A stretch of DNA of 64,000 nt from CALRQJ02 sp943370285 (GTDB lineage Bacteria > Bacteroidota > Bacteroidia > Chitinophagales > Chitinophagaceae), in the NCBI GenBank assembly GCA_943370285.1, contig CALRQJ020000001.1, positions 186,001 to 250,000 on the forward strand. The letters run 5' to 3'. Below are positions 53,631 to 62,233 of the stretch, piece after piece (positions within the stretch are counted from its first letter, which is position 1; each line of letters opens with the position of its first letter). The notes under the pieces were generated by a model. It ran no database searches and had not been told where the DNA came from. It saw only the letters and a program-made list of their open reading frames with translations. A program made the translations under genes and the position numbers.

Positions 53631-55469
53631 TTAAATTATGCCATGTAGGCTTCCGCCTTTGGCGAAAAGTCGGTCAATTTTTTGCTCAATGGCTGGTACT
53701 TTTTCTACCGGGGGTGCATGGTGTGGTTTAATTCGGGCATCGATGATTAATGGTCCACGGCAACCCCAGTGCTTATTTTCGGTAAACTCGGCTATGCCAT
53801 GAATGTCATGTGATGGATTTGACCTTGTATACGTTACCCATAGATAATTGTTTAGTGTAGCGGCCGTAAAACTAGCATCATCACACAACACAATAAATGC
53901 AACACCTGTTAACTGATTGAGATGTGGCAAGCATTGTCCGTTTAATACATCCATTTCCTGTTTAGTTGTTTCGTAATTTCTAAACTTATTGGTTTGTAAA
54001 GCAACAACTCCGGGCATGCACAATTGTGGATTTTCAAAACCATTCAACTCTTTTAGAACAGTAGGCACTTCGGTAGCTAATGCTCTTTGTTGTTCGCCGT
54101 AGGCAGCAAAAACAACTTTACTACCGCTGTTTAAACCCGTACCACTGTAATCTAATGTATCGATGGTTGTATTAGTGTAGAAATGAACATCTCTGGTGAG
54201 ATCGATTCGCTCTAACAAATAAGTCATATATGCTTCAATATCATGTGTAGTCAATTGATTGCTATCATCTGCGCTGATGAACAAAAACTTAGCTAAACTT
54301 AACTGACCTGTGCCCAATACATGATTAGCAATGGTAAGTAGTTCTGCGGGCTGTTTAGTGGGTGTATAAGGCGTATATCTTTCACTACCGACTGCCAGTA
54401 ACAAAGGATGAACACCAGCGGCATCAACCGCATGTACTTCTTTTAAACCGGGTACTTCTTGGGGAATAGCTGCCCCTGTCAATTCATGAATCAATTCACC
54501 AAAACTCGTATCTTCTTGTGGCGGTCTGCCCACAACAGTAAAAGGCCAAATGGCATTTTTTCTGGCATACACCTTATGAACTTTCATCAAAGGGAAATTG
54601 TGGCGAAGCGAATAATAGCCTAAATGATCTCCAAACGGACCTTCGGTTTTGTTTTCGCCGGGATATACTTCACCGGTAATTACAAAATCGGCATCGCTAC
54701 TTAAACAAAATCCATCTTGGTAAAAATACCTAAATCTTCTGCCACCAAGTACACCGGCGAAAGTCATTTCGCTAATACCTTCGGGCAATGGCATTACCGC
54801 AGATAAAGTATGCGATGGCGGGCCACCAACAAAGCAACTAACTTTCAAAGGCAATCTTTTTTTATTGGCTTTGGTTTGATGCACACCAATGCCACGATGC
54901 AATTGATAATGCAATCCAATTTCTTTATCGGCAACATAATCATTACCGGAAAGTTGAATGCGGTACATACCCAAATTAGCTTTCATAATGCCCGGTGCAT
55001 CAATATCTTCGGTATACACTTGTGGGAGTGTCACAAAAGCACCGCCATCCATAGGCCAGTGGTGAATTTGAGGGATATCGCTGATTTTTATTTGATCGTA
55101 AAGTATTGGTGTGGAGAGTGGATTTTTTAGCGGTAACGCTTTCAGCGCAGCTAAACCGGCACTAAAATTTTTGATGGGGGATTTGATGGCTTTAACCGGA
55201 TCGGCTTTTAGTTCAATCAATTGTTGAACTAGCTTAAATGTATCTCTGAAAATGAATTTACTTCTATCTAAAGTGCCGAAAATATTAGATGCTGCTCTAA
55301 ACCTACTGCCTTTTACATTTTCGAACAATACTGCCGGGCCTTTGGCTTCATACAACCTCAAATGGATAGCTGCCATTTCTAGATAAGGGTCAACTTCTTC
55401 TTTTACCCTCACTAAATGACCATTGCGTTCTAAATCAATTAAACAAGCTTCTAAACTATTGTATGCCAT
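53631..55469 (-). CDS. ubiD: UbiD-family prenyl-FMN decarboxylase
   Basis: About 612 residues from the ATG at 55469; residues before it (MLWLLSLLTLHFNLLR) look untranslated and the ATG gives the standard 'MAYNSLEACLIDLERNGHLV' start. Motifs: 'GMYRIQLSGND' (prenyl-FMN pocket), 'LHRGIGVHQTKA', 'VSCFVGGPPSHTLSAVMPLP', 'TGEVYPGENKTEGPFGDHLG' (the EGPFGDH catalytic loop) and 'EDTSFGELIHELTG'. UbiD enzymes reversibly decarboxylate aromatic or alpha,beta-unsaturated acids; in this phylum it is probably used in quinone synthesis. The family call is sure, the substrate is not. No ubiX flavin prenyltransferase is in the window. Confidence 0.92.
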   Translation of the reverse strand: MAYNSLEACLIDLERNGHLVRVKEEVDPYLEMAAIHLRLYEAKGPAVLFENVKGSRFRAASNIFGTLDRSKFIFRDTFKLVQQLIELKADPVKAIKSPIKNFSAGLAALKALPLKNPLSTPILYDQIKISDIPQIHHWPMDGGAFVTLPQVYTEDIDAPGIMKANLGMYRIQLSGNDYVADKEIGLHYQLHRGIGVHQTKANKKRLPLKVSCFVGGPPSHTLSAVMPLPEGISEMTFAGVLGGRRFRYFYQDGFCLSSDADFVITGEVYPGENKTEGPFGDHLGYYSLRHNFPLMKVHKVYARKNAIWPFTVVGRPPQEDTSFGELIHELTGAAIPQEVPGLKEVHAVDAAGVHPLLLAVGSERYTPYTPTKQPAELLTIANHVLGTGQLSLAKFLFISADDSNQLTTHDIEAYMTYLLERIDLTRDVHFYTNTTIDTLDYSGTGLNSGSKVVFAAYGEQQRALATEVPTVLKELNGFENPQLCMPGVVALQTNKFRNYETTKQEMDVLNGQCLPHLNQLTGVAFIVLCDDASFTAATLNNYLWVTYTRSNPSHDIHGIAEFTENKHWGCRGPLIIDARIKPHHAPPVEKVPAIEQKIDRLFAKGGSLHGII

Positions 55470-55544
55470 CCTTAAAAGATTGAAATGTAAAGTTAATAAG
55501 GATAACAACCATAGCACTTATTTGTTAATAGCTATAGTAAATAA

Positions 55545-55724
55545 TCAATTGTTTCTTTTTTCACCAACTAGGTAATAAACAATCATGCCGAGTACAGGAG
55601 CAACAACGATTAAAATCGTCCACAAGAGTTTAGTGTTTTGCTCCAAATCAGGCCTTTCGAAAATTCGTTTAATGGTTAACACAATAGCTGCTATCCACAA
55701 CGCAAAAATTAAAAACATCGACAT
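55545..55724 (-). CDS. PLDc_N-type small membrane protein
   Basis: 59 residues from the ATG at 55724; the frame continues upstream for 99 codons but that part overlaps the pdxJ promoter and coding region. Two membrane helices (about 3-20, 'MFLIFALWIAAIVLTI', and 33-52, 'LLWTILIVVAPVLGMIVYYL') with 'RPDLEQNTKLLW' between and 'VGEKRNN' at the end match the phospholipase D N-terminal transmembrane (PLDc_N) domain that also occurs alone. Function unknown. It is divergent from pdxJ with 69 bp between starts. Confidence 0.75.
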   Translation of the reverse strand: MSMFLIFALWIAAIVLTIKRIFERPDLEQNTKLLWTILIVVAPVLGMIVYYLVGEKRNN

Positions 55725-55781
55725 AACTCTGATTTTTCTATTCCCGAAACTACAGATTCCTTTTAAACTGCAAAACAATTT

Positions 55782-55789
55782 TACCTTTG
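55782..55789 (+). promoter_or_regulatory. -7 box TACCTTTG right before the pdxJ ATG
   Basis: Perfect TAnnTTTG ending 4 bp before the ATG at 55794. Transcription from this box would begin at or near the A of the ATG, so pdxJ may be translated from a leaderless or near-leaderless mRNA. Confidence 0.5.
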
Positions 55790-55793
55790 CAGC

Positions 55794-56513
55794 ATGACAA
55801 AACTTTCTGTCAATATCAACAAATTTGCAACGATTAGAAATAGTCGTGGTGGCAATAATCCTAATGTAGTTAAAGCTGCTATAGATGCTCAACGATTTGG
55901 TGCTGATGGCATAACAGTGCATCCAAGGCCCGATGAACGACATATTACCTATCAAGATGTAAGCGATATAAAGCCAAATATTACAACTGAGTTTAATATT
56001 GAGGGGAACCCAACAGAACAAAGATTTATTGACTTAGTACTAGCTACCAAACCACATCAAGTTACTTTAGTGCCAGATGCTTTAGGACAACTTACCAGCG
56101 ATCATGGGTGGGATACCATAACACACAAAAATTATTTGATTGATATCATTCAACACTTTAAACAAGCCAATATAAGGGTTTCAATTTTTGTTGACCCTAT
56201 CATTGAAATGGTTGAAGGCGCTGCTGCTACCGGTACTGACCGTATTGAACTGTACACTGAAAGTTATGCCAAACAATTTGCAGCTGGAAATAAGTTGGAT
56301 GCTATTGCTCCTTATGTTGTAGCAGCAGAAAAAGCCAAATCAATTGGCTTAGGTTTAAATGCAGGTCATGATTTGGACTTACAAAATCTTCAATTTTTCA
56401 AACAACATATACCTTGGTTAGATGAAGTAAGCATTGGTCATGCGTTAGTATGCGATGCGCTATATCTTGGATTTGAAAATGCGATACAGATGTATCAACG
56501 ACAGCTGAAATAA
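55794..56513 (+). CDS. pdxJ: Pyridoxine 5'-phosphate synthase
   Basis: 239 residues, the usual PdxJ length, a TIM barrel. Visible family motifs: 'LSVNINKFATIRNSRGG' (phosphate loop), 'DAQRFGADGITVHPRPDERH', 'TTEFNIEG', 'VTLVPDALGQLTSDHGWD' and 'GLGLNAGHDLDLQNL' with the C-terminal 'DEVSIGHALVCDALY'. It condenses 1-deoxyxylulose 5-phosphate with 3-amino-2-oxopropyl phosphate to pyridoxine 5'-phosphate in vitamin B6 synthesis. It stands alone with its own box and converges with rfbD. Confidence 0.97.
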   Translation: MTKLSVNINKFATIRNSRGGNNPNVVKAAIDAQRFGADGITVHPRPDERHITYQDVSDIKPNITTEFNIEGNPTEQRFIDLVLATKPHQVTLVPDALGQLTSDHGWDTITHKNYLIDIIQHFKQANIRVSIFVDPIIEMVEGAAATGTDRIELYTESYAKQFAAGNKLDAIAPYVVAAEKAKSIGLGLNAGHDLDLQNLQFFKQHIPWLDEVSIGHALVCDALYLGFENAIQMYQRQLK

Positions 56514-56528
56514 TAGAAAGAAGTATTA

Positions 56529-57386
56529 TTATTTCAAACAAGCTTCCAAACTTGATTCCCAATCTTTTAATACAATACCAAAATCGGTAACAATTTTTTG
56601 GCAATCCATTACAGCATATTTAGGCCGCTTTGCCGGTGTTGGATAATCAGTTGTTGGGATGGGATTTACAGTGCAACTACTCTTGGTGAAACGCTGAATA
56701 GCAGTTGCAAAATCGAACCAAGTAATTTCACCTTTATTACTATAATGATATATGCCAAAGTTTGAATTACCGGCAGTTTTAGATTGAATGATAGATAAAA
56801 TAGCTTCTGCCAAATCTTTAGCATAAGTTGGTGCACCGGTTTGGTCGGCCACTACGTTAACACTATCTTTCTCATTCATCAAACGAACCATGGTCTTAAC
56901 AAAATTATTGCCATGTTTACTATATACCCACGAAGTACGAATGATAATAGCAGTAGGATTATGTTGCAGCGCTAATGACTCACCTTGCAACTTGGTATAG
57001 CCATAATAATTAACTGGGTCTGTTATATCATAGGGATGATAATGTGTATGGCCTTCGCCATTGAACACATAATCGGTTGAGATATGTATAAATTGACAAT
57101 GAAAGGTTTCGCAGGCTGCAGCTAAAAAACCTACAGCAGTTGCATTGATAGCAAAAGCGTTGTCTTTATCTGATTCGGCTTTGTCAACAACTGTATACGC
57201 TGCTGCATTAATGAGAAATGTAGGTTTGTGCAGTTGTAAAAACGCTGTCACCACATCGGCATTAGAAATATCGAGTGAACTCCTATCGGTGAAAATAAAC
57301 TGATACATCGGAAAAGCAGAAGCCAACTGTTGCAATTCCCAACCAAGTTGGCCGTTACACCCGGTGACTGCAATAGTTGGCTTCAT
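56529..57386 (-). CDS. rfbD: dTDP-4-dehydrorhamnose reductase (RmlD/RfbD family)
   Basis: 285 residues. Rossmann motif 'AVTGCNGQLGWELQQL' (GxxGxxG), 'FLINAAAYTVVDKAESD', 'FIHISTDYVFNGEG', catalytic Tyr-x-x-x-Lys in 'NYYGYTKLQGE' and 'IIRTSWVYSKHGNNFVKTM'. The enzyme reduces dTDP-4-dehydro-rhamnose to dTDP-L-rhamnose. No rmlA, rmlB or rmlC is in the window, so the other steps are encoded elsewhere, or the enzyme acts on a related 4-keto sugar. Last of a five-gene operon (6 bp after the dehydrogenase). Confidence 0.93.
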   Translation of the reverse strand: MKPTIAVTGCNGQLGWELQQLASAFPMYQFIFTDRSSLDISNADVVTAFLQLHKPTFLINAAAYTVVDKAESDKDNAFAINATAVGFLAAACETFHCQFIHISTDYVFNGEGHTHYHPYDITDPVNYYGYTKLQGESLALQHNPTAIIIRTSWVYSKHGNNFVKTMVRLMNEKDSVNVVADQTGAPTYAKDLAEAILSIIQSKTAGNSNFGIYHYSNKGEITWFDFATAIQRFTKSSCTVNPIPTTDYPTPAKRPKYAVMDCQKIVTDFGIVLKDWESSLEACLK

Positions 57387-57392
57387 AAAAAA

Positions 57393-58682
57393 TTATAATG
57401 TCCAATAAGTACGATTGATAGTTTCCTTCCTCAAACAACCTTTCAAATCATAAATTACAGCATGAGGTTTTGTAATAGATTCAAAATAAGCTGCTCCTAA
57501 ATCTAAATAGGAAGTATGCGGCACTGTAATAATTACTGCGTCATAATCATTATCCAATTGTTCAGTTAATCTAAAGCCATATTCATGTTCTAATTCATCG
57601 CTATCAGCATAAGGATCAGACACAAAAACATTTAAGTGATAAGATTGTAAATTTTTTACAACATCAACTACTTTAGAATTTCTGATATCACTTACATTCT
57701 CTTTGAAAGTAGCACCCAATACCAAGATTTTCGATGCCTTTACATTGTCGGTATTGCTGATAATATATTGTAACACTTTCTTAGCTACATAGTTACCCAT
57801 TGTATCGTTTACATAGCGGCCGGCTAGAATTACCCTAGAGTTGAAGCCCAATTCTGCTGCCTTATACGTGAGATAGTAAGGATCAACTCCTATACAATGA
57901 CCACCAACTAAGCCCGGCTGAAATTTTAAAAAATTCCACTTTGTACCGGCGGCTTCTAACACTTCGTATGTATTGATATTCATCTTATCGAAGATGATAG
58001 ACAATTCGTTCATCAAAGCGATGTTCAAATCTCGTTGTGTATTCTCAATGATTTTTGCGGCCTCAGCAACTTTGATAGAAGATGCTCTGTGTACACCGGC
58101 ATGAGCAACAAGTTCATATGTCTTTGCAATTTCTTCTAATGATTCTTCATCACACCCAGAAACTACTTTTATTACGGTTTGTAAAGTATGTAATTTATCA
58201 CCCGGATTGATACGTTCCGGTGAATAACCTAACTTAAAGTCTACGCCCAATTTTAAGCCGCTGATTTTCTCCATTACCGGCAAACAATCTTCCTCCGTAC
58301 AACCCGGATAAACAGTTGATTCAAACACTACATAATCTCCTTTTTTCAGCACTTGACCAATTGTTTCTGATGCTTTTAACACGGGAGTTAAATCAGGCAC
58401 ATTATGATCATCAACAGGAGTAGGCACAGCGATTACAAAAAAGGTGGCTTCTCTGAGTACCTCAAGGTCATTGGTGAAAATAATATCACTGTTTTCAAAC
58501 GCTTCTTTGTCTAATTCCCCGCTTGGGTCAATACCTTGCTTCATCAAATCCACTCGTTTTTGATTGATATCAAATCCTATAACGGAGATTCTTTTCGCAA
58601 ATTCTAAAGCTATGGGCAAACCAACATAACCCAATCCAATAACTGCTAATTTGTTTTGTTTAGAAAGAAGTGCTTGATACAT
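57393..58682 (-). CDS. Nucleotide-sugar 6-dehydrogenase (TviB/WbpO/CapL type)
   Basis: 429 residues. NAD Rossmann motif 'AVIGLGYVGLPIALEF', 'IIAVPTPVD'-type segment ('FFVIAVPTPVDDHNVPD'), 'VFESTVYPGCTEEDCLPVM', 'YSPERINPGDKLHTL' and catalytic Cys in 'PGLVGGHCIGVDPYYLTYKA'. YSPERINPGDK and GHCIGVDPYYLT are typical of UDP-N-acetyl-hexosamine dehydrogenases (TviB, WbpO) rather than UDP-glucose dehydrogenase, and another gene in this operon is a separate ugd. It makes a uronic acid such as UDP-GlcNAcA/GalNAcA for a surface polysaccharide. Starts 1 bp after the UXS gene. Confidence 0.9.
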   Translation of the reverse strand: MYQALLSKQNKLAVIGLGYVGLPIALEFAKRISVIGFDINQKRVDLMKQGIDPSGELDKEAFENSDIIFTNDLEVLREATFFVIAVPTPVDDHNVPDLTPVLKASETIGQVLKKGDYVVFESTVYPGCTEEDCLPVMEKISGLKLGVDFKLGYSPERINPGDKLHTLQTVIKVVSGCDEESLEEIAKTYELVAHAGVHRASSIKVAEAAKIIENTQRDLNIALMNELSIIFDKMNINTYEVLEAAGTKWNFLKFQPGLVGGHCIGVDPYYLTYKAAELGFNSRVILAGRYVNDTMGNYVAKKVLQYIISNTDNVKASKILVLGATFKENVSDIRNSKVVDVVKNLQSYHLNVFVSDPYADSDELEHEYGFRLTEQLDNDYDAVIITVPHTSYLDLGAAYFESITKPHAVIYDLKGCLRKETINRTYWTL

Positions 58683-58683
58683 A

Positions 58684-59673
58684 TTATTTATTATTACTGT
58701 TAAATTCTTTGGGCAACTTATACAATTCCTCTTTAGGCAATCCTTTAAAATAGTCGTAAGTAATTCTTAACCCCTCTGCTCTGCTCACTTTCGGCTCCCA
58801 GCCTAAAATTTCTTTTGCTTTGGTAATATCTGGCTGGCGTTGTTTTGGATCATCTACCGGTAAAGGCTTATACACAATCTTTACATCAGCATTGGTCAAC
58901 TTCAACACTTCTTCAGCAAACTCCTTCAAAGTAATTTCTACAGGATTACCAATATTTACTGGGTAAGGATAATCACTTAACAATAAGCGATAAATACCTT
59001 CAATCAAATCATCTACATAACAGAAAGAACGGGTTTGACTACCATCGCCAAATACGGTTAAATCTTCCCCTCTTAAAGCCTGACCAATAAATGCCGGCAA
59101 AGCTCTACCGTCATTGAGTCGCATTCTCGGGCCATAAGTATTAAATATTCTTACAATCCTTGTTTCAATGCCATGATAGGTATGATAAGCCATGGTCATC
59201 GCTTCTTGAAAACGCTTAGCCTCATCATAAACACCTCTAGGACCCACCGGATTTACATTACCCCAATATTCTTCGCTTTGCGGATGAACCAACGGATCGC
59301 CATACACTTCACTTGTTGAAGCAATTAAAATTCGAGCTCTTTTATCTTTAGCCAAGCCTAAACAATGATGAATACCTAAGGAACCAACTTTTAAAGTTTG
59401 GATAGGAATTTTCAAATAATCGATGGGGCTTGCAGGAGAAGCGAAATGTAATATATAATCTAATCTACCTGATACATGAATGTATTTAGAAACATCATTA
59501 TGATGGAATTCAAACTCCCTCAAAGGTAAAAGATGTTCAATATTTTTCATATCACCGGTAATCAGATTATCCATTCCAATCACATGATATCCTTCTTTAA
59601 TAAATCGATCACAAAGATGCGAACCTAAAAAGCCCGCAGCGCCAGTTATCAATATCCTCTTTTGTAACTCCAT
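58684..59673 (-). CDS. UDP-glucuronate decarboxylase (UDP-xylose synthase)
   Basis: 329 residues from the ATG at 59673 (the codon before is TTG). Extended short-chain dehydrogenase: 'RILITGAAGFLGSHLCDRF', 'VIGMDNLITGD', 'LDYILHFASPASPIDYL', 'ILIASTSEVYGDPLVHPQSE', catalytic 'GVYDEAKRFQEAM' (Tyr-x-x-x-Lys), 'RIFNTYGPRMR' and 'RSFCYVDDLIEGIYRLL'. The ASPASP and DPLVHPQ motifs are those of UXS enzymes. It converts UDP-glucuronate, made by the next-upstream Ugd, to UDP-xylose. Spacing of 6 bp to ugd. Confidence 0.92.
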   Translation of the reverse strand: MELQKRILITGAAGFLGSHLCDRFIKEGYHVIGMDNLITGDMKNIEHLLPLREFEFHHNDVSKYIHVSGRLDYILHFASPASPIDYLKIPIQTLKVGSLGIHHCLGLAKDKRARILIASTSEVYGDPLVHPQSEEYWGNVNPVGPRGVYDEAKRFQEAMTMAYHTYHGIETRIVRIFNTYGPRMRLNDGRALPAFIGQALRGEDLTVFGDGSQTRSFCYVDDLIEGIYRLLLSDYPYPVNIGNPVEITLKEFAEEVLKLTNADVKIVYKPLPVDDPKQRQPDITKAKEILGWEPKVSRAEGLRITYDYFKGLPKEELYKLPKEFNSNNK

Positions 59674-59679
59674 CAAAAA

Positions 59680-60990
59680 TTATTGAGCAACAGTTCTTCT
59701 ACCAATGCTAAAATAGGTGAACCCTAACTCCTCTAAAAGATAAAGGTCAAACAAGTTCCTTCCATCAAAAATGATTTTAGAAGGCATTAATGCTGCAATT
59801 CTATCAAAGTCAGGTGTTCTAAATTCCGCCCATTCTGTTGCAATGATTAATGCATCTGTATTTGTTAAAGCACCATATTGCGTTTCGGCATATAGTATCT
59901 TATCTCCATAGATAGCTTTTACATTAGCCATTGCTTCTGGGTCATAAACCTGAACAATCGCTCCTTGTGTGAGTAGACTATCAATCATATAAAGAGCTGG
60001 AGCTTCTCTAATGTCATCAGTATTAGGCTTGAATGCCAATCCCCACATGGCAAAAGTTTTGCCTTTCATATCCCCAAAGTATTCCTTCATTTTATCAATC
60101 AACAATAGCTTTTGCTCAGCATTTACTATCTCTACTGATTTCAATATTCTGAAATCGTAATCAACTTCACTTGCTGATTTAACTAAAGCTTGAACGTCCT
60201 TTGGAAAACAACTCCCCCCATATCCAATTCCTGGAAATAAAAAGCGTTTACCTATTCTGGCGTCACTACCCATTCCCTTTCTAACCATATCAACATCAGC
60301 CCCGAATAACTCACAAAGCCGAGCTATTTCATTCATGAAAGTAATTTTTGCGGCAAGAAAAGAATTTGCTGCATATTTTGTTAGTTCAGCAGATTCTTCA
60401 TCCATAAAAATCACCGGATTACCTTGTCGTACGAATGGTGCATATAAATCACTCATGATTTTTTTTGCTTTCTCAGATTTTGTACCAATCACCACCCTGT
60501 CAGGCTTCATGAAATCTTCAACAGCTACACCTTCACGTAAAAACTCCGGATTACTAACCACATCAAATTCTACTTTAGCATTAGCAGCAATAGCATTATG
60601 CACTCTCTTTGCCGTACCAACAGGCACAGTACTTTTGTCAACAATAACTTTATATTCAGTTAGTAGATGGCCCAATTTATCCGCAACACCTAAAACATAA
60701 CTTAAATCAGCACTTCCATCGCCACCCGGTGGTGTTGGCAAAGCCAACATGATTACTTTTGCATCTTTTATACCTTCTTCCAAAGAAGTGGTAAACTTAA
60801 GTCTGTCCTCTTTAAGATTACGATGAAATAGTTTTTCCAAACCAGGTTCAAATATTGTGATTTGACCACTAGATAATTTTTCAACCTTTCTTTGGTCAAT
60901 ATCAACACAGGTTACGGTATTGCCGGTTTCTGCAAAACAAGTTCCTGAAACTAAACCTACATAGCCTGTGCCTATTACTGCAATCTTCAT
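59680..60990 (-). CDS. ugd: UDP-glucose 6-dehydrogenase
   Basis: 436 residues. 'KIAVIGTGYVGLVSGTCFAE', 'NTVTCVDIDQRKVEKL', 'IIVDKSTVPVGTAKRV'-like segment, 'VVSNPEFLREGVAVEDFMKP', catalytic Cys in 'GIGYGGSCFPKDVQAL' and 'WGLAFKPNTDDIREAP' identify Ugd. Two NAD-linked oxidations turn UDP-glucose into UDP-glucuronate, which the next gene's product decarboxylates. Upstream of it by 7 bp is the DegT aminotransferase. Confidence 0.96.
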   Translation of the reverse strand: MKIAVIGTGYVGLVSGTCFAETGNTVTCVDIDQRKVEKLSSGQITIFEPGLEKLFHRNLKEDRLKFTTSLEEGIKDAKVIMLALPTPPGGDGSADLSYVLGVADKLGHLLTEYKVIVDKSTVPVGTAKRVHNAIAANAKVEFDVVSNPEFLREGVAVEDFMKPDRVVIGTKSEKAKKIMSDLYAPFVRQGNPVIFMDEESAELTKYAANSFLAAKITFMNEIARLCELFGADVDMVRKGMGSDARIGKRFLFPGIGYGGSCFPKDVQALVKSASEVDYDFRILKSVEIVNAEQKLLLIDKMKEYFGDMKGKTFAMWGLAFKPNTDDIREAPALYMIDSLLTQGAIVQVYDPEAMANVKAIYGDKILYAETQYGALTNTDALIIATEWAEFRTPDFDRIAALMPSKIIFDGRNLFDLYLLEELGFTYFSIGRRTVAQ

Positions 60991-60997
60991 AAAAAGC

Positions 60998-62128
60998 TTA
61001 TTGATTGATGTATGCTAATACGTTTGTTGTGATATATGCTAATTGTTCTTCATCCAATTCTGTTTGCATGGGTAAAGAAATTACCCTTTCAGTTAACCAA
61101 TCCGTTATTGCTAGGTTAACATCAGCTAACCCAAATGATGCAAACATTTTTTGTTTATGGCCTGGGACAGGATAGTAAATCATAGAAGGAATATCTCGTT
61201 CTGCTAAAAATTGGTTTAACCCATCTCTATCAACCCCTTCTAAGATTAATGTATATTGATGAAATACATGCTTGCAATTAGCAGCCCGAAAAGGCGTTTT
61301 TATTTTTGGATGATTGGCAAAAGCGGCATCGTAATAATCGGCTACTTTTCTCCGGGCATCGATATAATTGTCTAGTTCTCTTAATTTGATTTTTAAGATG
61401 GCTGCCTGAATAGTATCTAAACGAGAATTACAGCCCACCACATCGTGGTAGTAGCGCTTACTTTGTCCATGATTGGCAATCATTCGCAACTTGCCTGCTA
61501 GTTCATCATTATTGGTAAAAATAGCTCCGCCATCACCATAACCGCCCAAGTTTTTAGATGGGAAGAAAGAAGTACAACCAATATGGCCGATAGTACCGGT
61601 TTTTTGAGAGGCGCCATTACTAAATGTGTATTCGCCACCAATACCTTGGGCATTGTCTTCAATCACAAATAGATTATGCTCTTTTGCAATCGCCATTATT
61701 TCCTCCATTTCGGCCGCATGACCGTATAAATGTACCGGAACAATAGCCTTTGTTTTTGGCGTAATCAGTTTACGTACAGATTCGGGATCAATACAAAAAG
61801 TATCAGGCTTCACTTCAGCAAAAACAGGAGTTAGTCTCAACAAAGCGACTACTTCTGTTGTGGCAATGTATGTAAAGGATGGAGTTATCACCTCATCTCC
61901 CGGCTCCAAACCCAATGCCATCATAGCAATCTGCAAAGCATCCGTACCATTGGCACAAGGAATAACATGCTTAGCACCTAAATATGTAGCTAAATTGTCT
62001 GCAAATTCTTGAACCTGTTTTCCATTGATAAAAGCAGCATTTTCTATCACTTCAATTATTGCGGCATCAACTTCTGCCTTAATTTTATGGTACTGACTTT
62101 TCAAGTCAACCATTTGTATTGGCTTCAT
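60998..62128 (-). CDS. DegT/DnrJ/EryC1-family sugar aminotransferase
   Basis: 376 residues, PLP fold type I. 'IQMVDLKSQYHKIKAEVDAA', 'CANGTDALQIAMMALGLEPG', 'PSFTYIATTEVVALL', 'VPVHLYGHAAEMEEI', 'VIEDNAQGIGGEY' and the Schiff-base Lys in 'SFFPSKNLGGYGDGG'. 'GCNSRLDTIQAAIL' closes the active site. It is close in style to WbpE-type 3-amino sugar transaminases acting on UDP-sugar keto acids, which fits the TviB-type dehydrogenase in the operon. First gene of the five-gene operon; a TAGTTTTG box is 22 bp before the ATG. Confidence 0.93.
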   Translation of the reverse strand: MKPIQMVDLKSQYHKIKAEVDAAIIEVIENAAFINGKQVQEFADNLATYLGAKHVIPCANGTDALQIAMMALGLEPGDEVITPSFTYIATTEVVALLRLTPVFAEVKPDTFCIDPESVRKLITPKTKAIVPVHLYGHAAEMEEIMAIAKEHNLFVIEDNAQGIGGEYTFSNGASQKTGTIGHIGCTSFFPSKNLGGYGDGGAIFTNNDELAGKLRMIANHGQSKRYYHDVVGCNSRLDTIQAAILKIKLRELDNYIDARRKVADYYDAAFANHPKIKTPFRAANCKHVFHQYTLILEGVDRDGLNQFLAERDIPSMIYYPVPGHKQKMFASFGLADVNLAITDWLTERVISLPMQTELDEEQLAYITTNVLAYINQ

Positions 62129-62150
62129 AACTATTGTTTTATAACGGCGG

Positions 62151-62158
62151 CAAAACTA
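62151..62158 (-). promoter_or_regulatory. -7 box TAGTTTTG of the nucleotide-sugar operon
   Basis: Perfect TAnnTTTG on the minus strand, 22 bp from the ATG at 62128, in the divergent region shared with waaA. Confidence 0.5.
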
Positions 62159-62210
62159 AGCTAATTTGGTGTATTGGTATTATAAAAACCGAATAAGTAA
62201 ACACAAGCTT

Positions 62211-62218
62211 TATTTTTG
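62211..62218 (+). promoter_or_regulatory. -7 box TATTTTTG upstream of waaA
   Basis: Perfect TAnnTTTG, 15 bp before the TTG codon at 62234 that is the best start for waaA. A stop codon (TAA, 62222-62224) lies in frame between the box and that codon, so translation cannot begin earlier. Confidence 0.5.
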
Positions 62219-62233
62219 CTTTAAATCACTGCT

